Assembly: GCA_946481205.1 (NCBI GenBank) | Contig: CAMLNB010000055.1 | Location: 1 to 17,663 of the forward strand | Source: an uncultured Kangiella sp. | GTDB lineage: Bacteria > Pseudomonadota > Gammaproteobacteria > Enterobacterales > DSM-103792 | Length of the DNA: 17,663 nucleotides | Direction of reading: 5' to 3' | In this document: in pieces, positions 8,966 through 17,002 of the stretch | How the letters are laid out: each line of letters opens with the position of its first letter | Position numbering within the stretch: the stretch's first letter is position 1 | Notes under the pieces: model-generated | The model's database searches: none | Told to the model about the DNA's origin: nothing | Seen by the model: only the letters and a program-made list of their open reading frames with translations | Position numbers and translations under genes: made by a program

Positions 8966-11074
8966 ATGCCAAAAGTATTCTTCGGTAAGAAAAACGAACC
9001 CGGCTTTGATCTGAAAGTCAGCGATGAATTGATCGCCGTGCGGACGCGCAGCGGTCGCTCGATTGCCCGCACGCAAGGTGCGGTGGCCGGCGCCGCCATG
9101 GCAGCACTTGATGACGGCTCACTGCTGCTGTCGTACCCGGAAGCCAGTGTGGAGATTTATCAGGTGCCGGTTGGTCGTGGCCGGATGTCCCTGTCAGATC
9201 GCAAGCGAGCGCTGCGCAGTGCGCCGGATGTGCGTTTTGCGGGTGGTGTGCTGGTTGATCCGGCGACCAAGGCGCCGGTGCTGTACACCGAGAATGTCTT
9301 CATCAAGTTTGCCGATGAGACCGATCCCGATGATTGCCTGGCAATGATTCGCGATGCCGGTTTGCTGGTCAAAGAGACGCTGAGTTACGCCGACAATGCC
9401 TATTTTCTCGGTGCCCCGGAGGGCAGCGGTCAAACGGTCTTTGAACTGGCCAATCGGCTGCTGCAATTGCCGGATGTGGAGTACTGCCACCCGGAGTTGA
9501 TTCGGCCCCGGGCACGCAAAGGGATTTTCGCCCAGCAATGGCATTTGAAGAAAACCACCATCAATGGCGTGACGATTGATGCTCACGCCAATGTCGAAGA
9601 CGCACACCAACTGAGCCGCGGCGCCAATACCACCATCGCGATTATCGATGATGGCGTCGATATCGAGCATCCGGAATTTCGCGGCAGCGGCAAGATTGTC
9701 GCGCCGCGTGATGCCACTTTGTTGACTGATGATCCGCGACCGAAAGATCCTTACGGCACTGGCGTCGAGCACGGCGAGAATCACGGTACCGCGTGTGCCG
9801 GCGTGGCCTGTGCCAATGGCAGTGTCGGCGCCTCGGGTGTCGCGCCGGAAGCGCGATTGATGCCGATTCGGCTTGCGTCTGGCTTGGGTTCACAGCGAGA
9901 AGCGAACGCCTTCAAATGGGCCGCGGATAACGGTGCCGATATCATTTCCTGCAGTTGGGGCCCGGATGATGGGCCTTGGTACAAACCCAATCATCCCGAT
10001 CACAAGCGGGTGTTTCCGTTGCCGGCCAGCACTCGGCTGGCAATCGATTACGCCACCACGCACGGACGCGGTGGTAAAGGTTGTGTGGTGCTGTTTGCTG
10101 CCGGTAATGGCAATGAGTCCGTTGATAACGATGGTTACGCCAGTTATGCCAACGTGATTGCCGTTGCTGCTTGTAATGATCGCGGCAGCCGCAGTGTTTA
10201 CAGCGACTTTGGCAAAGCGGTCTGGTGTGCGTTTCCGAGCGATGACGCCGGCCTTGCCGAAGTCGGTCACCCGGAACCACTGACTCCGGGCATCTGGACC
10301 ACTGATCGCAGCAAACGCAGCGGCTATAACACCGGACGCGGAGCGGCCGGTGATGAAGAGGGCTTGTTTACCAACAGTTTTGGCGGTACTTCCAGTTCGT
10401 GTCCGGGTGCGGCCGGCGTTGCAGCGCTGATGCTGTCGATCAATCCTGAATTGCGCTGGCGCGAGGTGCGCGAAATCTTCAAACAAGCCTGCGACAAGAT
10501 CGATCCGCAGGGCGGCAAATATGATCGCAGTGGCCACAGTCATTGGTACGGTTACGGTCGGCTCAATGCCCGCAAAGCGGTTGAGCTCGCAAAGCCGGCA
10601 CCGCAATCGGCGCTGACGGTCAGCCGCCGTTACGATGCGCTCATCCCGGATCGGCAGACCGTGGCGTTTTCGTTGGCGGTGGCCGAGGATGCGGTGCTGG
10701 AGGAGTTGGCGGTATCGGTTGATCTGAAGCACAGCTACATCGGCGATTTGATCATTACGCTGATCCCGCCAGCGGCGCTGCGGGCGCGTTCGATTGTCTT
10801 GCACAATCGCGCCGGCGGCAGTCGCAATGCTTTGGCACGGCGTTTTGATGAACTCAACACGCCGGCGTTGGCCGCCTTGGCCGGCAAGCGCTGTCGCGGC
10901 AGCTGGACCTTGCAGATACGCGATGCCGCAGCCGAAGACGCTGGCACGCTGCACAGTTTTGCCCTGCATCTGCGCTTTGCTCATCCGGAGCGAACAGTGC
11001 GGCGCGCGTCGGCGCAGTTGACGGAAGCGGCGCCCGCCAAACGCAAACGTCGCATCGCGAGCAAGCGCAGCTGA
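8966..11074 (+). CDS. Subtilisin-like (S8) serine peptidase with C-terminal P-domain
   Basis: The 702-residue protein has several parts. Residues 1-100 are a beta-rich stretch I do not recognise. A subtilase prodomain-like region lies near 104-180 (VFIKFADETDPDDCLAMIRDAG to LPDVEYCHPE). The catalytic domain spans about 190-545 with Asp228 (IAIIDDGVD), His273 (NHGTACAGV), oxyanion Asn391 (FAAGNGN) and Ser476 (GGTSSSCPG). A proprotein-convertase P-domain follows at about 551-672 (SVDLKHSYIGDLIITLIPP to GSWTLQIRDAAAEDAGTLHSFALHL). The tail is rich in Lys/Arg. The P-domain makes it kexin-like in layout. The N-terminus MPKVFFGKKNEPGFDL is not a signal peptide, and none follows, so cytosolic action or non-Sec export must be considered. 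AAGGAGGAGG at 8954-8963 is an excellent ribosome binding site and fixes the start. It is monocistronic; the substrate is unknown. Confidence 0.93.
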   Translation: MPKVFFGKKNEPGFDLKVSDELIAVRTRSGRSIARTQGAVAGAAMAALDDGSLLLSYPEASVEIYQVPVGRGRMSLSDRKRALRSAPDVRFAGGVLVDPATKAPVLYTENVFIKFADETDPDDCLAMIRDAGLLVKETLSYADNAYFLGAPEGSGQTVFELANRLLQLPDVEYCHPELIRPRARKGIFAQQWHLKKTTINGVTIDAHANVEDAHQLSRGANTTIAIIDDGVDIEHPEFRGSGKIVAPRDATLLTDDPRPKDPYGTGVEHGENHGTACAGVACANGSVGASGVAPEARLMPIRLASGLGSQREANAFKWAADNGADIISCSWGPDDGPWYKPNHPDHKRVFPLPASTRLAIDYATTHGRGGKGCVVLFAAGNGNESVDNDGYASYANVIAVAACNDRGSRSVYSDFGKAVWCAFPSDDAGLAEVGHPEPLTPGIWTTDRSKRSGYNTGRGAAGDEEGLFTNSFGGTSSSCPGAAGVAALMLSINPELRWREVREIFKQACDKIDPQGGKYDRSGHSHWYGYGRLNARKAVELAKPAPQSALTVSRRYDALIPDRQTVAFSLAVAEDAVLEELAVSVDLKHSYIGDLIITLIPPAALRARSIVLHNRAGGSRNALARRFDELNTPALAALAGKRCRGSWTLQIRDAAAEDAGTLHSFALHLRFAHPERTVRRASAQLTEAAPAKRKRRIASKRS

Positions 11075-11081
11075 GTGAAAA

Positions 11082-11111
11082 AAAACAAACCCGCGTCAGC
11101 GGGTTTGTTTT
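11082..11111. terminator. Bidirectional intrinsic terminator between the S8 peptidase and metS-like gene
   Basis: A perfect 13-bp stem AAAACAAACCCGC / GCGGGTTTGTTTT closes a four-base loop. On the plus strand it starts eight bases after the peptidase stop. On the minus strand it follows the small-subunit gene and is continued by eight T in all, so it should end both convergent units, more strongly the minus one. Confidence 0.93.
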
Positions 11112-11118
11112 GGTGGGT

Positions 11119-11232
11119 TCAGTCGTCGTTGTCCTGTGGCGGTGCTTTCAACACCCGCCAGACAAAGTAGACGGTAATGGCGGTCACCAGCGTAGTGGTG
11201 GCCAGCATCATGATCAAGCCACTGGTGCTCAT
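11119..11232 (-). CDS. MetS-type small subunit of an NSS transporter
   Basis: A 37-residue protein starts MSTSGLIMMLATTTLVTAIT, continues VYFVWRVLKA and ends in the acidic tail PPQDNDD. It is one hydrophobic helix followed by Trp-Arg and a short polar end, the hallmark of the MetS family of small subunits for methionine/alanine NSS importers (first described in Corynebacterium MetPS). Its ATG overlaps the stop of the transporter gene as ATGA, with GGGAG at 11243-11239 six bases upstream, so translation is coupled. It is presumably an inner-membrane partner needed for the transporter's stability or activity. The small size makes it easy to miss in automatic annotation. Confidence 0.88.
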   Translation of the reverse strand: MSTSGLIMMLATTTLVTAITVYFVWRVLKAPPQDNDD

Positions 11233-12935
11233 GCTTGGCTCCCTTCAATGGCAACGTTCAGGTTGGCAGCGACCCGTTTGCGGTAAGCGATATAGACCAG
11301 GGCCGTGATAAAGATAAACGTGGCCAGCAGCAACAGGCGGGCGCCGTTGATGTAGAACAGGCGGTCCTGCAAGTTCGCGACCGTGCTGCTGTCGCCGGCC
11401 AGCTGCGCCGCCGCAATCTGTGCTTTAAGTCCGGCATTGCTGATGGTGCCAACCAAGGAGCTGGCATCGAATTGCCAGCCATTTCCGGCGAATAAGTTGC
11501 TGATGGCTGCGCCCCAATCGGCACCGACCGGAATGAACAGGTTACCGATGAACACGAACAGCAGCAGCGCCGGCGTGATGTACTTCAGCACGAACTTGTA
11601 GCCGCTTGGCAAACGAATTTCCGCGCCATCGTTCATTTCGCTCCAGCCGCGATCGATGCCAAACACCCAGGCAAACAGAATCGATTCGACCATGGCAAAA
11701 AAGAACAGGCAGACCGTGCCGGCCCAGTAATCGTATTCGCCAAATACGCCTTTGTCGTAAAACAGCACGGTTGGCAGGCCGAGCAGCAAGGTCAAGGCGC
11801 CGAACGACCAGGCTGCCGATTGCCGCTTCCAACCAAATTCATATTGCAACAGGCCCATCCACGGCGTGCCCATCGCCAAGCTTGAGGTGATGCCGGCGAA
11901 GAACAACAAACCGAAGAATGCGATACCGGCCAACACCGCCATCACGCCGCCCCATTGCTGGAACAAATATGGCAACGATTGGAAGGCGAGGCCAAAACCG
12001 CCGCCGGAATCGACCAGCTCGACTACCCGATCAATGCCAAAATAGCCAACGCAGATCGGAATCAAAATGGACGCGCCGAGCACCACTTCGACGAATTCAT
12101 TCAGCCAGCCAGCGGTCATTGCATTCAGCGCAACATCGCGGCGCTTCTTGATGTAAGAGGCAAAGCAGATCACCGTGCCCATACCGACCGAAAGCGTAAA
12201 GAAGATTTGACCCGCGGCGGCCAACCAAACGCTCGGATTGGTCAGTGAATCGAATTGCGGTGTCCAGAGAAAATCGAGGCCAACCAAACCGTCGAACTGT
12301 GCGCCTTTTTCACCGGCAGTCAGGGTCACACCTTGATAGGCCAGAAACACGCCGAAGATGATCAGCAGCGGCATGCCAATCTTGGCCGTAATCTCGACGC
12401 CGCCCGCGAGGCCCTTGCTCAGAATCCAGGTATTGAGCAAGACGCAAAGGACAAAGAACACGACGTTTTCGTACGGAATGCCGGTTGTGGTCTGGTAGGT
12501 GTCGGTGTAAGCAGTAAAGAAGCCGGCGACCTCGGCCTGATTCATGTTGCTGAAGGTGCCGATGGCCGAGTGATAGACGTAAGCCATGGTCCAGCTTTCG
12601 ACGTAGCAGTAGTACGCCGCGACCGCGACGTTGGCAAAAATGCCAAACACGCCGAGGTATTTCCAGAAGGTCCGCTTCGGGTCCAGGCGCTGCATCAAAA
12701 ATGGTGTCGTATGTTCGCCAAACTGGCCTGAGAAACGACCGGTGGTCCATTCGATCAACAGCAGCGGCACCCCCATCAGCAGGAAGCAGACGAGGTAGGG
12801 GATGATGAAAGCGCCACCGCCGTTCTCGACGGCCTGGATCGGGAAGCGCAGGAAGTTGCCAAGGCCGACCGCGTTACCGGCCATCGCGAGGATAAGGCCG
12901 ATGCGCGAGCCCCAGCCCTCATTGGGTTTGTTCAT
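11229..12935 (-). CDS. Sodium-dependent transporter, NSS (SNF) family, MetP-like
   Basis: This 568-residue inner-membrane symporter belongs to the neurotransmitter:sodium symporter family. The unwound TM1 signature NAVGLGNFLRFP at 21-32, followed by ENGGGAFIIPYLVCFLLMGVP, is diagnostic and forms part of the sodium and substrate sites. About twelve hydrophobic segments follow. An extended extracytoplasmic stretch between the last two helices (around NLFAGNGWQFDASSLV and LKAQIAAAQLAG) and the C-terminal helix ARLLLLATFIFITALVYIAY resemble the larger MetP-like branch. The coupled MetS-like subunit supports a methionine or alanine type substrate, but the specificity is inferred. The ATG at 12935 has AGGA twelve bases upstream, a little far. 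It is preceded by a long non-coding gap and is the first gene of a two-gene unit. Confidence 0.93.
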   Translation of the reverse strand: MNKPNEGWGSRIGLILAMAGNAVGLGNFLRFPIQAVENGGGAFIIPYLVCFLLMGVPLLLIEWTTGRFSGQFGEHTTPFLMQRLDPKRTFWKYLGVFGIFANVAVAAYYCYVESWTMAYVYHSAIGTFSNMNQAEVAGFFTAYTDTYQTTTGIPYENVVFFVLCVLLNTWILSKGLAGGVEITAKIGMPLLIIFGVFLAYQGVTLTAGEKGAQFDGLVGLDFLWTPQFDSLTNPSVWLAAAGQIFFTLSVGMGTVICFASYIKKRRDVALNAMTAGWLNEFVEVVLGASILIPICVGYFGIDRVVELVDSGGGFGLAFQSLPYLFQQWGGVMAVLAGIAFFGLLFFAGITSSLAMGTPWMGLLQYEFGWKRQSAAWSFGALTLLLGLPTVLFYDKGVFGEYDYWAGTVCLFFFAMVESILFAWVFGIDRGWSEMNDGAEIRLPSGYKFVLKYITPALLLFVFIGNLFIPVGADWGAAISNLFAGNGWQFDASSLVGTISNAGLKAQIAAAQLAGDSSTVANLQDRLFYINGARLLLLATFIFITALVYIAYRKRVAANLNVAIEGSQA

Positions 12936-13291
12936 CTGTTCTGGTTTTCCTGATGGTGACTACACGCGCCGTGGCAGAGCCGGAGCGACAACAAGCGGCC
13001 ACAACCTGAGCAATGCTGAGACTCATGCTTGTAAGCGGCGGAGCTTTCGACTCCCTCGCTGGTACGTTTGTCTCGACAGAATGGATTAAGCCGTTTGGAT
13101 GGCTAATCGTGTCCGGCACGATACCCGAAGCAGCCGCAAAAGCAAGTCGCTGGGTGATATTTCCCTATAACCGACACCAAACGCTTCCCAAGCTCGGTGT
13201 CGGTCCGGCGCCGACTCCCCCTGCTGACGCGTGGACCCGGCGGCAAAGGAAGGGGCTAGCTAAGAATGCGATGGACGTTACTAACCGACCA
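12936..13291. other. 356-base non-coding gap between the diguanylate cyclase and NSS transporter genes
   Basis: No convincing gene is present on either strand. An open plus-strand frame from 13013 runs on into the cyclase gene antisense and has no family look. On the minus strand the gap should hold the end of the cyclase mRNA and the promoter and leader of the transporter. I see one notable structure, the inverted repeat with an embedded promoter-like sequence at 13164-13204. I compared the sequence by eye with glycine, SAM/SAH, guanidine and c-di-GMP riboswitch cores and found no match. Confidence 0.6.
13164..13204 (-). promoter_or_regulatory. Candidate promoter with overlapping inverted repeat upstream of the NSS transporter
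   Basis: Minus-strand TTGGGA (13191-13186) and TATAGG (13169-13164) are 16 bases apart, each 4 of 6 to sigma-70 consensus. The 9-bp inverted repeat ACCGACACC at 13170-13178 / GGTGTCGGT at 13196-13204 brackets the -35, with a nested GCTT-CCC-AAGC hairpin between. This could be an operator over the promoter or a structured RNA element. If the promoter is real, the transporter leader is about 220 bases. Confidence 0.35.
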
Positions 13292-16200
13292 CTAGGTTGT
13301 GACGGCTTGCCCACGATAGCCGGATGCGCGCGAACTGATCGTTCGCAGCTTGCCATTGGTGAGCAATTCGCTCTGAATCAGCTTGCCATTGAGCGAGGCC
13401 AAATCGGTTGGCATGAACGCCGGTGTTGCACCGATGCCGGTCCACTGGTTGCGGCCACCGTGTTTTGACAAGTACAAGGCTGCGTCGGCAATGGCGACAA
13501 TCTGCTCCCAGCTGACCGCGTCAACGTGTCCCGCCAGAAATGGATAGTGAGCAAAGCCAATCGAGCAGGTGACAGTCAATTCGGTTTGCGCATCAAGCGC
13601 TATGGGTTGGGCCGAGATTGCATGCAGTAATCGCTCCGGCAGGTTTTGCGACTGGGTCTGATCGGCGCAGCGGCCCACGATCAAGAATTCCTCGCCACCC
13701 CAGCGCACGGCATAGTCGGAATCGCGGATGCTGTTGGTGATGCGCTGGCCGACCTCGCTGAGTACGGCATCACCAGCGCTATGGCCATACTTGTCGTTGA
13801 TCTGTTTGAAGTGATCAATGTCGAGCATGACAAAAATGATGTCGCGGTTTTCCGCATCGGCCCGGTGCAAATGCGATCGCCGGGCCAACGCAATGTCTTG
13901 CGGTATCCGCTCAACAACATAGCGGCGATTGCCGAGCTGGGTCAACGGATCGGTACGGCTGGCGCGTTGCAGTTGTTCATTGGCCAGCTGCAGTTCTGCC
14001 GTGCGCTTCTCAACCAGCGCTTCGAGGATTTCCTTGCGGGCGTTGAGCAGGCGATAGCGCCAGACGAACAGCGCCAGCAAGGTGCTGGCAATCAGCAGAA
14101 TGACCAGCCCGCGGAACCACCACGTCTGATAGTAGTAAGGCTGCACGCGAAAATTCAGTGTTGCCGTGTTTTGCGGCTTGATGCCAGATTCGGTGATGGC
14201 ATCAATTTCGAGCGTGTAATTGCCAGGTGGCAGTCGGTGGAAATAGGCCGTTGCACGGTTGCCGGCCTGAACCCAATCGCGGCTGTCGCCAACCAGACGA
14301 TAGCGATACTGCGTTTGGCTGGGTTCGCGATAACTCAACGCTGCGTAATCGATTTCAAGATTGCCAACGCCGGCTGGTAATTGTCCGGCGAGCATCGGCC
14401 ATCCGGCTTCCGTTTCTGACGAGGCGTAGCGCCAATCGGTTATTTGCAAGGTGACATCGCTGACCGGTGGCATGAGCTGTGCTGGGTCGATGATCACAAT
14501 GCCATCGATGGTAGGGCAGAGAAAACGTCCGGCACGGTCAACCAATCCGGACTGGTTCGAACCGCCGTTACATTCCGCGCGGTCGCTATGGTGGGAAGCA
14601 CCAAAAATTCGTGGTGTCAGTGTTTCGATGGTGCCGGCATCCAGATCATCGAACTGTTTTTCGGCAATGGAGTAAATGCCTTTGTGGCTTGATAACCACA
14701 GATCGGTGCCGATGCGATTGACGTGAAAGACCGTGCTCGAATACAGACCGCTGCGCTCGATATAGTTGGACCAGCGGCCATCGTGCAGCCTAAACAGGCC
14801 TTTGCCCTGCGTCCCGACCCAGAGCCGACCGGGACCGTCACTGTGCATGGACATGATCGTACTTTGCTGAATCTGTTCGACGGCGGCAGTTTGAAAACCT
14901 GTGCTTGGACTATATGAGAACAGCCCGGAGCCGGTACCGAGCCAGAAGCGGGAATCCTGATCACCAACCATGGCGCGAACCGCTGTGATCGGCATCTCAG
15001 GAAAATCATCCGGCACCAGCAATGTGCCATTTTGCCAGCGATACAAGCCCGTGCGCGTTCCAATCCAAAGCCCTTCCGGGCGCTCAAGAAAGCTGTAGAT
15101 ACGCGCCGCATCAAGCGCACGCAATTCGGTTTGATAAACCCGCCGCTGGTTCTGGAATGCCGCCAAGCCCTGAGCGGTCCCCACCCAGAACGTGCCATCC
15201 TGTGATTGGTAAGCGCTGAGGACTTTTCGATGTGGCAGCTGGTCGCCGGGCCATTGCAAAACAAAGCGTGTGCCTTGCTGACGGTACACGCCATCTTCGG
15301 TCATGGCCCATAGGATATTGTTCGGATCCTGATACAGACTCCATACCAGTGGCTCGTTCAGGCCCTCGGGCACGCTGAGTCTGGTCATGTAGCCATTCCA
15401 AAGGCGAGTGACGCCGTCAGTTTGGCTACCAATCCAGAGATTGCCTTCATGATCTTCAAACAAGCTGCGCTTGTGACGCTGATCCAGCCGTTCGATTTGA
15501 TCATGATTGATGCGATACGCACCGAGCTGTGTCGCGACCCAAAGATTGTTGTCACGATCCTGCAGCACGCTTTCAATCAACCTGTCGTTCAGCGCTGGCT
15601 CGGTGAACGGGCGACGCAAGCCGCCATCGCGCCACTGCAATAATCCGGCATGAGTGCCAAGCCAGGTGTGGCCATCGCGGTCCGTGCTGAACCAGCTCAA
15701 AGCAGCTGGCAGGGTGGCGATGAGCTTGGCTTGGTCGTATTCGTCGAGTCGCAATAATTGCGTACCGCTGCCAAATGCAAGCTGACCATCCACGATACCG
15801 ACACGATCGGCCTCGCGTTTGTACAGCCACTCGCGCTCATCCGGTGCATCCGGATTCAGCCGCAGCAAGCCGTTGGCACTGGCGACGTACAGGCGCTGTT
15901 GGTAAACAAAAAGATGGCTGACATTGCCAAGTTCGGTTTGGTCGCCGATCTTGGTAAAGGTGCCGGCGCGGTAACGGCTCAACCCGCCGCGTGTCGCGAT
16001 CCAGATGTCGTCAGCCAACGGCAGCAAAAAGTTGATGTAGTTGTCCGCCAGGCCGGGGAAGTTGTCGGCGGTAAAATTCTTGAAACGCCGGCCATCAAAA
16101 CGGGTCAGGCCCACTTGGGTGCCGAACCAGAGAAAGCGCTGTTGGTCTTGTGTGATGTATTGAACCGATACCTGGACCAGGCCATCAGGCGTGCTCCAGC

Positions 16201-16369
16201 TATCCTGTCGATACTGATGCAGGGCTTTGTCCGGATTCAGTGCCCAACTGGAGGGCAGGGGGAACAGCAACAGCAGCGATAGCCACAAAGCCGAAAGTGG
16301 CCGCTTCAGGCATGAACTGATGCTTCGTTTGCAACGGAGGACAACGGCGGCAAGCACTGTCACTGGCAC
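13292..16369 (-). CDS. Membrane diguanylate cyclase with periplasmic Reg_prop/Y_Y_Y sensor
   Basis: This 1025-residue one-component receptor should make c-di-GMP from two GTP in response to an external ligand. A signal peptide or anchor (LSALWLSLLLLFPLPSSWA, about 25-43) leads into periplasmic beta-propeller repeats over about 45-630, with recurring patterns such as WFGTQVGLTRFDG, LWVATQLGAYR and FWVGTAQGLAAF. A Y_Y_Y domain lies at about 660-745 (ALSYREPSQTQYRYRLVGDSRDWVQ). A transmembrane helix at 752-772 and a short coiled coil at about 775-805 precede GGDEF at about 805-978. The active site reads GGEEF at 891-895, with an RxxD inhibitory site (Arg882-Asp885) five residues upstream, so product inhibition is expected. 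A roughly 47-residue tail follows. Three GTG codons (16369, 16363, 16357) could start it, just after a stop; none has a clear ribosome binding site. The ligand is unknown. Confidence 0.93.
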   Translation of the reverse strand: MPVTVLAAVVLRCKRSISSCLKRPLSALWLSLLLLFPLPSSWALNPDKALHQYRQDSWSTPDGLVQVSVQYITQDQQRFLWFGTQVGLTRFDGRRFKNFTADNFPGLADNYINFLLPLADDIWIATRGGLSRYRAGTFTKIGDQTELGNVSHLFVYQQRLYVASANGLLRLNPDAPDEREWLYKREADRVGIVDGQLAFGSGTQLLRLDEYDQAKLIATLPAALSWFSTDRDGHTWLGTHAGLLQWRDGGLRRPFTEPALNDRLIESVLQDRDNNLWVATQLGAYRINHDQIERLDQRHKRSLFEDHEGNLWIGSQTDGVTRLWNGYMTRLSVPEGLNEPLVWSLYQDPNNILWAMTEDGVYRQQGTRFVLQWPGDQLPHRKVLSAYQSQDGTFWVGTAQGLAAFQNQRRVYQTELRALDAARIYSFLERPEGLWIGTRTGLYRWQNGTLLVPDDFPEMPITAVRAMVGDQDSRFWLGTGSGLFSYSPSTGFQTAAVEQIQQSTIMSMHSDGPGRLWVGTQGKGLFRLHDGRWSNYIERSGLYSSTVFHVNRIGTDLWLSSHKGIYSIAEKQFDDLDAGTIETLTPRIFGASHHSDRAECNGGSNQSGLVDRAGRFLCPTIDGIVIIDPAQLMPPVSDVTLQITDWRYASSETEAGWPMLAGQLPAGVGNLEIDYAALSYREPSQTQYRYRLVGDSRDWVQAGNRATAYFHRLPPGNYTLEIDAITESGIKPQNTATLNFRVQPYYYQTWWFRGLVILLIASTLLALFVWRYRLLNARKEILEALVEKRTAELQLANEQLQRASRTDPLTQLGNRRYVVERIPQDIALARRSHLHRADAENRDIIFVMLDIDHFKQINDKYGHSAGDAVLSEVGQRITNSIRDSDYAVRWGGEEFLIVGRCADQTQSQNLPERLLHAISAQPIALDAQTELTVTCSIGFAHYPFLAGHVDAVSWEQIVAIADAALYLSKHGGRNQWTGIGATPAFMPTDLASLNGKLIQSELLTNGKLRTISSRASGYRGQAVTT

Positions 16370-16424
16370 GAGCTAATCGGGGCGTACATACCTTACAGTG
16401 TAGTCAGAGAATCATGAACCTGCT

Positions 16425-16459
16425 GGCGCCACCGGCGGATGTGAGCCTCCAGTGGCGCC
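16425..16459. repeat. 8-bp inverted repeat with longer imperfect stem upstream of the cyclase gene
   Basis: GGCGCCAC at 16425-16432 pairs with GTGGCGCC at 16452-16459. Inside, GGCGG and CCTCC add a near-complete stem with one mismatch. It lies between the PstS-like gene stop and the cyclase start on the minus strand. With no U-tract it may be a processed 3' end, a weak terminator or a leader structure. Confidence 0.5.
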
Positions 16460-16511
16460 GATCAACAATGCGTTCCGGATTGCAGCGATTACGAGTGCTC
16501 GCCATGTCATG

Positions 16512-16537
16512 GTCGTTGTAGCGTCGTTGTAGCGTCG
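16512..16537. repeat. 11-bp tandem direct repeat downstream of the PstS-like gene
   Basis: GTCGTTGTAGC occurs at 16512-16522 and again at 16523-16533, followed by a partial third GTCG. The period of 11 bases equals one helical turn, as in tandem sites of OmpR/PhoB-type regulators, but the sequence does not resemble a Pho box. Replication slippage is an equally good explanation. Confidence 0.6.
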
Positions 16538-16568
16538 ATGCGGTCACCTTTTTCTCTCGCGTTTTGCT

Positions 16569-16991
16569 TCAGGGTTTAAGGGCTACCTTGACGCTGCCAT
16601 CGACCTTGCTGGCATCAAGGTAGCCGATTCCACTTGGTGTGCTGGCAACATAGGCTTTGATCGCATCATCGTTGTCGAGCTCCTTCGGCGGCGTACCTTT
16701 ACCGGTGAAGACCAATTGCGACCAATAAGCCTTAAGCTGGCTTTCCGACTTGTTCAAGAATTGCTGATTGAACTGTTCCCGGCTTGCCTGGCCTTCCCGC
16801 AAATTGACTGGGCTGGCTTCGCCGCCGCCGGGAAAGCTCTTCAGCTTGCCGAGAAACAAACGCTGGATATCATCCGCTGTCAGGTTCTGGCTATTGCTGG
16901 GGTGAACAATCACCACGACATCGGCGTGGGCGACCGATACCGATACCGAGAACAACAGGCTGGCTGCAATCATTGCTCCATTCAGTTTCAT
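16569..16991 (-). CDS. Small PstS-like periplasmic substrate-binding protein
   Basis: This 140-residue protein has a clear Sec signal peptide (MKLNGAMIAASLLFSVSVSVAHA, cut before DVVVI). The mature part, about 117 residues, resembles one lobe of phosphate-type periplasmic binding proteins: VIVHPSNSQNLTADDIQRLFLGKLKSFPGG, then FNQQFLNKSESQLKAYWSQLVFTGKG, then VASTPSGIGYLDAS. Full PstS has about 320 residues and two lobes, so this single-lobe form probably does not work as a normal ABC-transporter receptor, and no permease or ATPase gene is present. Automated annotations usually call it a phosphate ABC transporter substrate-binding protein. It starts 11 bases after the porin stop; AGGGA overlapping that stop is its ribosome binding site. 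Joint action with the porin in anion sensing or uptake is inferred. Confidence 0.85.
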   Translation of the reverse strand: MKLNGAMIAASLLFSVSVSVAHADVVVIVHPSNSQNLTADDIQRLFLGKLKSFPGGGEASPVNLREGQASREQFNQQFLNKSESQLKAYWSQLVFTGKGTPPKELDNDDAIKAYVASTPSGIGYLDASKVDGSVKVALKP

Positions 16992-17002
16992 GGCGTCTTC
17001 CC

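Noticed and set aside
9890..10984. A 364-codon open frame antisense to the S8 peptidase
   Set aside because: The plus strand encodes all subtilase motifs here. The antisense frame is a codon-bias shadow rich in Arg/Gly/Ile with no recognisable domain.
13013..13468. A plus-strand frame of 151 codons in the gap before and antisense to the cyclase end
   Set aside because: It has no recognisable domain and overlaps the GGDEF C-terminus antisense. The first part has a protein-like look only by chance hydrophobicity.
16512..16537. Possible CRISPR-like or Pho-box repeat
   Set aside because: Only two adjacent 11-bp copies with no spacers, and no CTGTCAT core, so neither a CRISPR array nor a Pho box.
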